Assembly: GCF_010015445.1 (NCBI RefSeq)
Contig: NC_053116.1
Location: 40,693,095 to 40,757,094, forward strand
Origin: Perca fluviatilis
Taxonomy: Eukaryota > Chordata > Actinopteri > Perciformes > Percidae
Direction: 5' to 3'
DNA length: 64,000 nt
The notes under the pieces were generated by a model that was given only the letters and a program-made list of their open reading frames with translations, had not been told where the DNA came from and searched no databases. Of the stretch, positions 12,700 through 22,290 are shown piece by piece (position 1 is the stretch's first letter; each line of letters begins with the position of its first letter). Both the position numbers and the translations under genes were made by a program.

Positions 12700-15600
12700 A
12701 AGCACCGAGCTGTTACTAAGGAGCTTCGGTCTTCCCCGCTTTTGGACGGGAGAGCCTGCCAGAGCTTCCTGTATTTGGTCCGAAAGTCCGAACCATCCAA
12801 AAAATGCTTTCACACTATCAACCAACCGGACCATGGTTCAGTTTGGTCCGGACCGAGACCACCTCTTTTTGTCGGACCAAAATTTGGTCTTTTGATCCGG
12901 ACCGTGGTCCGGGGGAGGTTTCACACCTTTAATTTTGGTTCGGATCAAACTAAAAAGTCCGAAAGTCCGGACCAAACGAGGTATGTGTGAAAACGCCCTC
13001 AGTCTAGTTCTGTAGGCTACACAATCATGGGGAAGACTGCTGACTAGCTGTCCAAAAGACGACCATTGACACCTTGCACAAGGAGGGCAAGACACAAAAG
13101 GTCATTGCTAAAGAGGCTGGCTGTTCACAGAGCTCTGTGTCCAAGCACATTAATAGAGAGGCGAAGGGAAGGAAAAGATGTGGTAGAAAAAGGTGTACAA
13201 GCAATAGGGATAACCGCACCCTGGAGAGGATTGTGAAACAAAACCCATTCAAAGATGTGGGGGAGATTCACAAAGAGTAGACTGCAGCTGGAGTCAGTGC
13301 TTCAAGAAGCACCACGCACAGACGGATGCAAGACATGGGTTTCAGCTGTCGCATTCCTTGTGTCAAGCCACTCTTGAACAAGACACAGCGTCAGAAGCGT
13401 CTCACCTGGGCTAAAGACAAAAAGGACTGGACTGCTGCTGAGTGGTCCAAAGTTATGTTCTCTGATGAAAGTAAATTTTGCATTTCCTTTGGAAATCAAG
13501 GTCCCAGAGTCTGGAGGAAGATTGGCGAGGCACAGAATCCACGTTGCTTGAAGTCCAGTGTAAAGTTTTCACAGTCAGTGATGGTTTGGGGTGCCATGTC
13601 ATCTGCTGGTGTTGGTCCACTGTGTTTTCTGAGGTCTAAGGTCAACGCAGCCGTCTACCAGGAAGTTTTAGAGCACTTCATGCTTCCTGCTGCTGACCAA
13701 CTTTATGGAGATGCAGATTTCATTTTCCAACAGGACTTGGCACCTGCACACAGTGCCAAAGCTACCAGTACCTGGTTTTAAGGACCATGGTATCCCTGTT
13801 CTTAATTAGCAAAACTCGCCTGACCTTAACCCTATAGAAAATCTATGGGGTATTGTGAGAGAGGATGATGCGATCCGCCAGACCCAACAATGCAGAAGAG
13901 CTGAAGGCCACAATCAGAGCAACCTGGGCTCTCATAACACCTGAGCAGTGCCACAGACTGATCGACTCCATGCCACGCCGCATTGCTGCAGTAATTCAGG
14001 CAAAAGGAGCCCCAACTAAGTATTGAGTGCTGTACATGCTCATACTTTTCATGTTAATACTTTTCAGTTGGCCAACATTTCTAAAAATCCTTTTTTTGTA
14101 TTGGTCTTAGGTAATATTCTAATTTTCTGAGATACTGAATTTGGGATTTTCATTAGTTGTCAGTTATAATCATCAAAATTAAAAGAAATAAACACTGAAA
14201 TATATCAGTCTGTGTGTAATGAATGAATATAATATACAAGTTTCACTTTTTGAATGGAATTACTGAAATAAATCAACTTTTTGATGATATTCTAATTATA
14301 TGACCAGCACCTGTATATCATATAGAGACTATTTCTTAGTTAGCTTCTTCATGTGGTTCCTTATATATCGGTGGACTTAGTTTAAATATCATAAAGGCAT
14401 GAATCACATGGATTGGAGTTTGTATGTTATGCCGGTATTAAACTTTTCTGTGCTTCATTTCCAGTGTCAAATGTGACTTTTGTTCACGTTATTGGCAATA
14501 TGACATGGTCCGAGGCCCAGAGCTACTGCAGAGAACAGCACACAGACCTGGCCAGTGTGAGAAACCTGGCAGAAAACAAGAAGGTACAGGAGGTGATACC
14601 TCGCCATGGAGTCGTCTGGATCGGCCTCTTCAGAGACTCCTGGACATGGTCGGATGGAAGTAACTCCTCATTCAGGTTCTGGAAGAAAGGGCAACCTGAT
14701 AACAACAATGGGAACGAGACTTGTGTGGCTGCAGACTTCAGCCAATCAGGAGCCTGGGAGGACTGGCCCTGTGACATGGAGAGAGCGTTCATTTGCTACG
14801 GTCCAGGTTTGTTTGTTTTGTTGTTTTTTGGATCCCCTTTAGCTTCAGCATGAGCTAGAAGATATTCTTCCTGGGGTCCTGCAGTCTATTTAGTGACAAT
14901 ACAATTTAAAAACGTCACATTAAACACAATACATACACATTAGACATTATTTCACATTATGTAACGTTTTTACAAAATACAACTCATATATTTACAAAAT
15001 TACAGCTAACAAAAACATTAACGTGAACACCAATGATGTGGATCATTTCTATGGAATAGTTAGTATAGTTAGCATGCAGTGGTGATCAGCTGCAGATGAT
15101 CAGTTTGTGTTTAATCTATTGCAGGGGTCTTCAATGTTTTTAAGCCAAGGACCCCTTAACTGAAAGAGAGACGGAGCAGGAACCCCCTACTACATATATT
15201 GTCTAAAATGAAATTGCATGTTAAACTGGGCCTACAATAACGTGTAGGGTGCCCAAAGCCTCTATACATACCTTTTTTTTGGTATAGAATACTAAGCTAT
15301 TACGGTAAAATAGCCTAATAATTGTTGGCATTATTTTATAAATCATGTTTTAATGATACACATACTGCACATGTGGCACAGTGAATCCTTAGGATTAAAG
15401 CGTAACTTTCGCCAAAATTCAACCTGTACCCAAGAAAAACTTTTTTTTAGCAACTCCCCGTAGCTCTTGTTGTTTCCGTCCGCTAATACCTCGGCAGTCA
15501 AAATGAGTCAATATCCGAATGCGAATGAATGGACTAAATATGAGGCTCCTTTTCCACTACGAGGTCAATATTGTTTTTCAATAACGACAAAAAAAGAATA

Positions 15601-16891
15601 ATTTGCATTTATATGGAACTAAGCTTTAGGAGCTCTCCATCTTTCCTCTTCTTCCTGTTATGTTGCATTCAGAGATCGATTGTTTTTGACTGATCAAATG
15701 TCAGCAACCGGAAACAACCATAGTTTGTTGTTCAAAATCTTTCTTTTTAGTAAACTCTGTGAACACAACCAATGTTGTCAATGCTGAGTTCATGCGTAAA
15801 GCCCCTGGTGATACTTGGAGCAAAGTCTCATGTTGTGTTGAGTCTTCTTAGTGTGTTTTAAAAAATAGCTATTTTGAGGCTAGCATTAAAGTGCCCCTAG
15901 CTCTCCCATTCAAAAGGCCATTTGACCAAAAAACGAAAATACGGTAAATCTTAAAAGTGCCGATTCCCTCCTAAAGATGCTTTTAAATGAAAGTTTGACT
16001 CGGGTACATTCACAAAAAGACAGTAGGTTGCATTTTGGCGAGATTTAGGCTTTTACTGTATCTGTGGATGGCTATCTTAGTGACTACCTTACCTATAGGC
16101 CAGTAAGCAGTGGGGATTTTTATTTGCTAATGATATGTTCGATTCATGTTAAGATTTTTTATTTTTTTTGAAAAACAATTAAAAAAGTTAACAATTATAT
16201 GGAGGCCTCCCTTGCATTGACTCTGAGGACCCCCTAGGGGCCCCGGACCTCCTGTTGAAGATGACTGATCTATTGTTTAAACTGATTTATTTATTTTATT
16301 TATTTCAGGTTTATTTAACAGGGACAATGCACACTAATAATACATCTAAAAATGTAAAATGTGCCAGAATTAGCCAAAACGCTACTTTACATCTGCTGTC
16401 CCTGGACAGATCGTACAATGTCACACCTAAAAAGATAAAAGGATTATAATAATACATACAGCTTTAGCCCAATACATACAATTGAGTATACATGAAAAAC
16501 AATATATATAAAAATGACAAGATCAACTCTGATTATTATCCAGACATGAATGTTATAACTCATAAAGTTTGTTTGATTTTTACAAAGTGGTGTCTACTTC
16601 AAAGAAAGTGATGAAAGTGAAGTTTGAGAACAAGAAGAATCTGGATCTGAATGACCCTGCTGTGATGGAGGCCATGTTGAAGCAGGTAAATCATGTTTTA
16701 TACTGTTTTACCTTCATGAAAAACACAAATGCGAAAAGATATGTTTTGTGTGTCAGCTGAAACAGAAGCTGAGGGCCCAGGGGCTGGACGACAACATCAA
16801 GCTGAGCTGGAGGAAGCAGGCCGATGGAAAAGTCTTCCACAAGGAAGACAAGAAGACCAACAAGAGGAGGAGGAAGAGGGAGGAGCTGTAA
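5457..16891 (+). CDS. CTL-1: secreted tandem C-type lectin, six exons, 343 aa
   Basis: Join 5457-5499, 6137-6324, 8438-8663, 14465-14806, 16588-16685, 16757-16891; every junction is phase-consistent and no internal stop occurs. The product is a signal peptide (residues 1-15, MERLLLTTIIIAGAG), C-type lectin domain 1 (about 25-152), domain 2 (about 154-265) and a lysine/arginine-rich tail (266-343). Both domains keep WIGL and four core cysteines. Domain 1 has QPD with WSD; domain 2 has QPD with WED where calcium-binding lectins usually have WND. Sequons include NFT, NNS, NVT, NMT, NSS and NET. There is no membrane segment, so secretion is inferred. Annotated fish relatives are usually called macrophage mannose receptor-like or PLA2 receptor-like, but this protein is much smaller. 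Sugar binding is possible, not shown. The exon 4 donor is weak (GTTTGT). AATAAA lies at 17,011. Confidence 0.88.
6137..6324 (+). CDS. CTL-1 exon 2 (first half of lectin domain 1)
   Basis: Acceptor CCCTACAG, donor GTGAGT. Encodes GLSAVSSAAG, then YYLVYDRKNFTEAQRYCREK with the first domain cysteine. One Asn codon is missing compared with CTL-2 and CTL-3 (LDMFY against LDNMFY). Confidence 0.9.
6590..6730 (+). repeat. Dispersed teleost repeat end with (TTGAA) tail, intron 2
   Basis: Reverse complement of 51,885-52,010. Shared text includes the AGAGTGTGGTCTAGACC stretch, and both copies end in TTGAATTGAATT. This is the end of a common retroposed element. Confidence 0.65.
7854..8343. mobile_element. 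Non-autonomous hAT element in CTL-1 intron 2
   Basis: Starts CACGTGTCGAACTC and ends GAGTTTGACACCCCTG. Flanked by a perfect 8-bp duplication CTGTAGAT (7,846-7,853 and 8,344-8,351). Same family as 3,302-3,891 with different internal deletions. It ends only 94 bp before exon 3. Confidence 0.9.
8438..8663 (+). CDS. CTL-1 exon 3 (second half of lectin domain 1)
   Basis: Acceptor GCTTTCAG, donor GTGAGA, phase 1 at the end. Encodes AWIGLYDDYVHNPWMWSL, then GQPD, WSD and the three remaining cysteines. It is 12 bases longer than the same exon in CTL-2 and CTL-3 because of four extra residues after WIGL. This is the most divergent exon between copies. Confidence 0.9.
8986..9548. mobile_element. Foldback MITE (AAAGGACAATTC ends), intron 3
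   Basis: Left arm 8,986 to about 9,122 and right arm about 9,405-9,548 are reverse complements with scattered mismatches; the spacer is about 280 bp. No coding capacity. No clean target duplication was identified. Confidence 0.7.
9598..9648. repeat. 58-bp minisatellite, leading unit
   Basis: One copy of the 58-bp unit (core CACCTGTTTCCTGGGTGAAA) cut off from the main array by the palindromic element at 9,649-10,840. The array resumes at 10,841. Confidence 0.8.
9649..10840. mobile_element. Large palindromic (foldback) element, intron 3
   Basis: Arms 9,654-10,032 and 10,461-10,840 are near-perfect reverse complements of about 375 bp; the spacer is 428 bp. The outer ends read CAGTCCCACGTCAG and its complement CTGACGTGAGACTG. 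CTTCTTCC lies on both sides (9,641-9,648 and 10,841-10,848), which could be an 8-bp target duplication or just the phase of the surrounding minisatellite. A single-arm relative lies at 17,390-17,590. hAT origin is only a guess. Confidence 0.78.
10841..11072. repeat. 58-bp minisatellite, main block
   Basis: About four units with 57-58 bp spacing (GGACATG at 10,850, 10,908, 10,966 and 11,023). Each unit contains CTTCTTCCAG followed by GACATGAACACC and TCCTGGGTGAAAGT. A related 57-bp array is at 23,994-24,370. Confidence 0.92.
11073..11587 (-). mobile_element. Solo LTR inside the minisatellite
   Basis: Read on the minus strand it starts TGTCATGGTG and ends CAGCCTAACA, 515 bp. It has a TATAAAA box and an AATAAA near its 3' end. 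It is flanked by a perfect 5-bp duplication TTAAC (11,068-11,072 and 11,588-11,592). The minisatellite unit resumes in register after it. No internal retroelement sequence is present, so recombination to a solo LTR is inferred. Confidence 0.88.
11588..11642. repeat. 58-bp minisatellite, unit beyond the solo LTR
   Basis: One more unit of the same array, directly after the LTR target duplication. Confidence 0.88.
11707..11754. repeat. (TA)n(CA)n microsatellite
   Basis: TA run passing into a CA run. Short. Confidence 0.85.
12205..12997. mobile_element. MITE nested in the Tc1 element
   Basis: Ends GGCGTTTTCACACAT and its complement ATGTGTGAAAACGCC, flanked by CTCAG on both sides (12,200-12,204 and 12,998-13,002). 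Subterminal sequence is rich in 'GGTCCGGACC'-like palindromes. It contains a (TC)n run at 12,659-12,696. 793 bp, no transposase. Superfamily unassigned. Confidence 0.82.
13027..14026 (+). pseudogene. Decayed Tc1 transposase
   Basis: Recognisable in order: a helix-turn-helix stretch (TQKVIAKEAGCSQSSVSKHI), the first catalytic Asp in MFSDESKF, the second in FQQDLAPAHS, and the DDE-region phrase NPIENLWG read in another frame. A stop at codon 7, another after IHKE near 13,279, and a frameshift near 13,780 make it non-functional. The final frame still ends KGAPTKY-stop at 14,026. Dead autonomous element; it could only have moved with help from another copy. Confidence 0.93.
14465..14806 (+). CDS. 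CTL-1 exon 4 (complete lectin domain 2)
   Basis: Acceptor TTTCCAG. Encodes VSNVTF, SYCREQHTDLASV, VWIGLFRDSW, QPDNNNGNETC, WEDWPC and ERAFICYGP, a whole C-type lectin domain in one exon. The donor is CCAG-GTTTGT, where CTL-2 to CTL-4 have GTGAGC or GTGAGT. Without splicing here the frame reads on only to a stop at 14,851-14,853. Confidence 0.9.
15122..16267. mobile_element. hAT-like element in CTL-1 intron 4
   Basis: Begins CAGGGGTCTTCAA and ends TTGAAGATGACTG. A perfect 8-bp duplication ATCTATTG lies at 15,114-15,121 and 16,268-16,275. No transposase frame. The inner part (about 15,395-16,060) has its own inverted ends and looks like a second, nested element. Confidence 0.85.
15395..16060. 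mobile_element. Nested MITE within the hAT-like element
   Basis: Left end AAAGCGTAACTTTCGCCAAA and right end TTTTGGCGAGATTTAGGCTT are inverted relatives. The phrase CATTCACAAAAAGAC near the right end recurs at 42,502 next to another element of the same kind. Confidence 0.6.
16290..16450 (-). repeat. Dispersed repeat fragment
   Basis: Inverted relative of 33,450-33,590; both carry the 'acagggacaatgcacactaa' type of text in opposite orientation. Retroelement 3' end likely, clade not resolved. Confidence 0.55.
16588..16685 (+). CDS. CTL-1 exon 5 (C-terminal tail, part 1)
   Basis: Acceptor TTTTTACAAAG, donor GTAAAT. Encodes VVSTSKKVMKVKFENKK and NLDLNDPAVMEAMLKQ. 98 bases, phase 1 to 0. Confidence 0.88.
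16757..16891 (+). CDS. CTL-1 exon 6 (C-terminal tail, part 2, stop)
   Basis: Follows a 71-bp intron. Encodes LKQKLRAQGLDDNIKLSWRK, ADGKVFHKED and a basic end KKTNKRRRKREEL-stop. The same 45-codon exon is found in CTL-2 and CTL-3 with only one or a few changes. Confidence 0.9.
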   Translation: MKQKLRAQGLDDNIKLSWRKQADGKVFHKEDKKTNKRRRKREEL

Positions 16892-17330
16892 TGTTGAGTT
16901 GCTGCGTCTGTTTTCATCAGAGAAAAGTCTGGTTCTTTGCAAGCAGAAATACTAAATATATTCACAGCTTCTAGCTTCTCAAACATGAAGATTTGATACT
17001 TTTATTTGGTAATAAACTTAATATATTTCAGCTTCAGAGTTTTGTTAGAATAAATCAAGTCTTTAGTATTTATCTGATTTATCAGCTTTGGGGTAATATA
17101 ACCGACATGTTTTACTGATTTACTGATTAACTGTTTCTTCTTTAAAATCTATTTTGATAATAAAATGTCTTTCTTTGTTTGAGAGTAAAGGGTTTTTCAC
17201 ACTTGGCCTGCGTAGTCGCGTCATGTGATGGAAAACGCCAGGCGATCAATGTGTGGTAACCATGGAGATACTGTAAGTTTAAACGAAATAGGGGTACCCA
17301 TTGCATTATTTTTCGACGGGAGTCTCCGTC
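16892..17330 (+). repeat. CTL-1 3'UTR and proximal 3' flank of the duplication unit
   Basis: Colinear with 36,203-36,630 and 51,287-51,680. AATAAA at 17,011 is the probable cleavage signal. Homology to the other units stops near 17,300. Confidence 0.8.
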
Positions 17331-17389
17331 AGATAGACATTCATGTTAATCCTTCACCGTCGGATATAGACGGTGAAAACATGGCCCCT

Positions 17390-17590
17390 TAACTCGAAAT
17401 GTGTGACAGTTTTATTATTGGTATTTTTAGCTGTTTTAATCAACATTTTTCACGAGATATTATTATGGTTTATATGTATTTCTTTTAATGTTATTATTTT
17501 GGTCTATTTCGGCCAGGGAAGCTGGGTTGCTTTTTTGTTGATTCATATTTTTAAAACTATAACACTACATCTATCACGTGTTTACAAATC
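17390..17590. mobile_element. Fragment of the palindromic element family
   Basis: Matches one arm of 9,649-10,840 (shared GGTTTATATGTATTTCTTTT and TCTATTTCGGCCAGGGAAGC). Only one arm is present. A small hairpin TTCACCGTC/GACGGTGAA lies just to the left at 17,353-17,377. Confidence 0.7.
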
Positions 17591-18159
17591 CAGCCTGATG
17601 GCTTGTGTGACTAATTAGCATTTGTTTTGACTTGTACCGTTGTGAAAAACAATAAACTATATACAAAAAGAAGCATTTTTTATTTTATTTTCCATGCATA
17701 GTTATTTAAAAACACAATTTTCAAATTTTGCAGTTGATGAATATTAATAGCAAAAACTAAAGGGGAAAAACATGAGTATATTTATGTGTGGGACTTAGTT
17801 TGATTTAAAATCACACTACATTATTAGTTGTTTTAAATAAATGACTTTTTTGAAATAGCAATTTATGGTAGGCCTAACATATTAATTATTATATTCAGAA
17901 GATGATCCTCATATCAATCACAGTGGTTAAAGCTGGTAGCCATCCTAACCTTTGTAGCCTTTACTGAGAGATTACCTTTTCAAAATTAAGAAGGGACCAG
18001 TTTTAGGAAGCATTTTCATTTTTTGTTCACAGAGTAAGATGTATATAGATTTGTATGGGTATGTGTACATATACAACATGTGTTTTGGCATTTTTGGCAC
18101 ACTTCTACCTCAGCCTATATACTGCACACAGACAAAACACATCTCATTCAACCATTTCA
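17591..18159. other. Unassigned intergenic sequence
   Basis: AT-rich. No gene, RNA or clean repeat boundary recognised. Confidence 0.4.
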
Positions 18160-18830
18160 CAAGCTGAGGAAAGCGTCGTGCCATGGGTCAGAGGATATCA
18201 GAGGTCATAAATGATGAACCAATCCATCGGCTCTGCTCCAGGCACCTTGGTGTTCATATGGACAACACCTTTGGCTGGAAGGCCCGTGTTCAAAGTGTGT
18301 GTTATCATTTAGAGCAGACACCCACGGTGAATCAGAGGGTTTATGTTATACAAGTCTGCATTACAGAGCATATTAATATGACTGTCATGAAGGTTGTGTA
18401 GAGGAATAGAAACCAGTCTCTCCAGGCAATCACACAGAATATGGTCTGCTCTATCTTTATTCTCCATGCCAAGTATGAGCTCTTATCCTCTGGCAGAAGA
18501 TATGGGTAAACTTAACATTTCTAAACTATAGGCCTATTTGGACCTACCTCAATTAAAACTTTAAATAATGTTGCTTGAGGCTGCGGGTGTTGTGCAATAG
18601 CTTCATGATATGATGCATATAGGGTTGGGTGTTGCTCTTGTCGCTGTTTGTGAAAGATGAGCATTAGATTGTTGCTGTGTGTGACTACATATCACTTTGT
18701 TTATGTTGTTTTTTATTGTAAGTATATGTCAGCTGTATAATAAAACAATATGTCAAGTGATATGTGTGAAGCATTTGAATTTAAGGCAGATATCCCTCTG
18801 GGAACAATAAAGTATTGCCTGCAAAGTGGT
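18160..18830 (+). mobile_element. LINE 3' end (CR1/L2-like), decayed
   Basis: The frame near 18,183 contains HLGVHMDNTFGWKARVQSV, and a later frame has KYELLSSGRRYG, both typical of the C-terminal part of CR1/L2-type LINE ORF2. Stops and shifts interrupt it. The 3' end is CTGGGAACAATAAAGTATTG at about 18,797-18,816. 5'-truncated copy, dead. Confidence 0.75.
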
Positions 18831-18969
18831 CTGCATGATGTGTAAAAATATATAGCAATACATAGCAAACACATCGTTGGAAAGGTCTCAACCTGCAGCC
18901 CTGCTTTGAAATATTGACCTCTGAACCTTAAACCCAGTACATCTTTGAAGGCTTGTCATTTAGCAACAG

Positions 18970-20828
18970 GAGGGGCTACACACATAGGACCAGCTGTTAT
19001 AGAGGGTACTACACACATAGGACCAGCTGTTATAGAAGGTACTACACACATAGGACCAGCTGTTATAGAAGGTACTACACACATAGGACCTACTGTTATA
19101 GAAGGTACTACACACATAGGACCAGCTGTTATAGAAGGTGCTACACACATAGGACCAGCTGTTATAGAAGGTACTACACACATAGGACCAGCTGTTATAG
19201 AAGGTACTACACACATAGGACCAGCTGTTATAGAAGGTACTACACACATAGGACCAGCTGTTATAGAAGGTACTACACACATAGGACCAGCTGTTATAGA
19301 AGGTACTACACACATAGGACCAGCTGTTGTAGACTGTACTACACACATAGGACCAGCTGTTATAGAAGGTACTACACACATAGGACCAGCTGTTATAGAA
19401 GGTACCACACACATAGGACCAGCTGTTATAGAAGGTACTACACACATAGGACAACTGTTATAGAAGGTACCACACACATAGGACCAGCTGTTATAGAAGG
19501 TACTACACACATAGGCCATACTGTTATAGAAGGTACTACACACATAGGACCAGCTGTTATAGAAGGTACTACACACATAGGCCATATTGTTATAGAAGGT
19601 GCTACACACATAACACCAGCTGTTACAGAAGATACTACACACATAAGACCAGCTGTTATAGAAGGTACTACACACATAGGACCAGCTGATATAGAAGGTA
19701 CTACACACATAGGACCAGCTGTTATAGAAGTTACTACACACATAGGACCAGCTGTTATAGAAGGTGCTACACACATAGGACCAGCTGTTATAGAAGGTAC
19801 TACACACATAGGACCAGCTGTTATAGAAGATACTACACACATAGGACCAGCTGTTATAGAAGGTACTACACACATAGGACATACTGTTATAGAAGGTACT
19901 ACACACATAGGACCAGCTGTTATAGAAGGTACTACACACATAGGACATACTGTTATAGAAGGTACTACACACATAGGACCAGCTGTTATAGAAGGTACTA
20001 CACACATAGGACATACTGTTATAGAAGGTGCTACACACATAGGACCAGCTGATATTGAAGGTACTACACACATAGGACCAGCTATTATAGAAGATACTAC
20101 ACACATAGGACCAGCTGTTATAGAAGGTACTACACACATAGGACCAGCTGTTATAGAAGGTACTACACACATAGGACATACTGTTATAGAAGGTACTACA
20201 CACATAGGACCAGCTGTTATAGAAGGTACTACACACATAGGACATACTGTTATAGAAGGTGCTACACACATAGGACCAGCTGATATTGAAGGTACTACAC
20301 ACATAGGACCAGCTGTTATAGAAGATACTACACACATAGGACCAGCTGTTATAGAAGGTACTACACACATAGGACCAGCTGTTATAGAAGGTACTAGACA
20401 CATAGGACCAGCTGTTATAGAAGGTACTACACACATAGGACCTACTGTTATAGAAAGTGCTACACACATAGGACCAGCTGTTATAGAAGGTACTACACAC
20501 ATAGGACCAGCTGTTATAGAAGGTACTACACACATAGGACCATCTGTTATAGAAAGTGCTACACACCTAGGACCAGCTGTTGTAGAAGGTACTACACACA
20601 TAGGACATACTGTTATAGAAGGTACTACACACATAGGACCAGCTGTTATAGAAGGTACTACACACCTAGGACCAGCTGTTGTAGAAGGTACTACACACAT
20701 AGGACCTACTGTTATAGAAAGTGCTACACACATAGGACCAGCTGTTGTAGAAGCTGCTACACACATAGGACCAGCTGTTATAGAAGGTGCTACACACATA
20801 GGACCAGCTGTTATAGAAAGTTCTGGAC
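18970..20828. repeat. 33-bp minisatellite, about 56 units
   Basis: The unit is GGTACTACACACATAGGACC plus AGCTGTTATAGAA. As 33 is divisible by three and two plus-strand and two minus-strand frames lack stops, four long overlapping frames exist (up to 626 codons). Variant units (GGACATACT, GCTGATATTGAA, GGTGCT) recur in a 231-bp higher-order block, for example GATATTGAAG at 20,051 and 20,282. A one-base loss near 19,452 changes register. I treat the long frames as artefacts. Confidence 0.95.
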
Positions 20829-21409
20829 CTTAGCTATCATGTAGATATGCTTTTCAAAGTTTACCCACTGTAAGTACTGTCAAATATGGTAATAAGCTAT
20901 TTTCACCTATTTAATGATTACATTTTTAAAATCTGATGACACCAGTGTGTTTCCCATCCCAAAAACTCCAGGGTGTATCCAAAAATATACACTGCCAACT
21001 TCTACTTATGAGATATATACCAATATATTTTAAAACTACAACTCCCACTATAGATGGGCCCCAGAAGCTGTTACAAAGCTTGAGCACTTGTAGTTCTTGC
21101 GGGATGGTTGGGAGGACGTGTTCGGCTCCTGTTTCTGCTGTCTGCCGTGAATCGGCTTCGTTCCGTTTCAGATTGCCGATGCCGGCCGACCGAGCAAACA
21201 GTACATGAGACAAATACATGAAACTGTATTTTATTATTATTGCTATCTTTATTGTTTAAATCCTCAAATACAACGTTAGACAAAAACATCAATATTACGA
21301 ATATTATATATTTTAATGTTTCTATCCGCTGAGCGGGACGTACTTACGTCACTTCCGGAGTATTCCGCGGATTCGTTTAAACGTTGTTATGGTGCATTAG
21401 TTTGAATCT
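20829..21409. other. Intergenic sequence with a promoter-like CRE/ETS motif
   Basis: No coding exon is supported. TTACGTCACTTCCGG near 21,344-21,358 combines CRE and ETS core motifs as in TATA-less promoters. See the candidate exons at 21,782-22,290. Confidence 0.3.
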
Positions 21410-21555
21410 TTTCTTTAACTATTTAAAAAATGAGTTGGTGGTTAGCAGCATGACTCAGCATTTTCTATTAGTTGTGTTCTTGCATTGAACAAGAAGAAAC
21501 AGAAACATTCTTTAATTCAGTGAAACATAAAGTGTCAAACACGTGATGACTCTGT
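21410..21555 (+). repeat. Duplication-unit fragment (matches 39,257-39,424)
   Basis: Nearly identical to the sequence just left of the 60-bp minisatellite in the CTL-2 3' flank. Here only the 'gactctgtctcttac' start remains and no 60-bp array has formed. Confidence 0.75.
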
Positions 21556-21781
21556 CTCTTACTGTCACGGGTTACAATGAGTCAAATGCTCGACTCAACT
21601 CGGAGTAGAAGGCAAGTTTGTTTATTAATAAATAAACAATCCAGGCAATGGTACAAATCCAATAAGCAGAAGACAGGGTCAAAAATACAAACAAAAGATA
21701 TGGCGTCCGTTTCAGAAAGCAGGTTTGTTTAACTTTTTATTTATTTTTAATTCATACCACTCTCATTTAATTGTTTTCCAG

Positions 21782-22290
21782 CTGCCTGTAAGACGAGACA
21801 GTATGCAAGCTGTGAAGAGTTCAGCTCGGAGTCGAGCGAGAAGAAAGAGGGTAAGACTTAATTAGATTAGATCTGTTATTTGTCAATATGACTATTTTTC
21901 AGGTGCATTAATAGATGTGTTGTGTCCATATGCAGTGCATCGCGGAGTACTGATTGTCTCTATTGATTCATTTTACAGCTGCTGGAAGCGAGACAGAGTG
22001 GGCTGGTTTGTGCGACATCCCTCCTTTCTTGCCTTTCACCGAGCTCTGTGCCACACTGCATTCGAGATTAGAGACGATTCTTAAATACAAGGCAACGCAC
22101 CACAGACATCTGCAGAATGGACCGAATTCAGACAGAATGACACCAGTTACCTACAGCTGCGTGGCAAACAGATACAAACAGACACGGTGCTGTAGGATTT
22201 TGGGCTTCTCTGTGAGCGTCCCATTTGTTGTGTAGACAGATCTTTGTAGTTGCGTGTTTGTATTTGTGCTAATAAACATCACGTTCCTGG
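21782..22290 (+). other. Possible two-exon transcript of unknown nature
   Basis: A 69-base open segment (21,782-21,850) has a good acceptor (TTGTTTTCCAG) and donor (GTAAGA). A second acceptor (ATTTTACAG) precedes 21,979, and AATAAA follows at 22,270. Joined in phase 0 the frame closes after about 30 more codons; another frame runs to 22,235. I do not recognise the peptide. It could be a short gene, a non-coding RNA or chance. Confidence 0.18.

Larger units (their letters stand above)
11911..14313 (+). mobile_element. Tc1/mariner transposon with long terminal inverted repeats
   Basis: Terminal inverted repeats of about 205 bp (11,911-12,113 and 14,108-14,313) start CAGGTGCTGGTCATATAATT and are nearly identical. 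The element is flanked by TA on both sides (11,909-11,910 and 14,314-14,315), the Tc1/mariner target duplication. It carries a decayed Tc1 transposase (13,027-14,026) and a nested MITE (12,205-12,997). It sits on the sense strand of CTL-1 intron 3 and ends 150 bp before exon 4. Confidence 0.93.

Noticed and set aside
18970..20828. CRISPR-like array
   Set aside because: Units are contiguous without distinct spacers and the genome is eukaryotic.
18953..20833. 626-codon open frame of 11-residue repeats (and 536 and 453 codons on the other strand)
   Set aside because: Open because of the 33-bp period; frames on both strands are equally open, register shifts at an indel, no exon structure or promoter.
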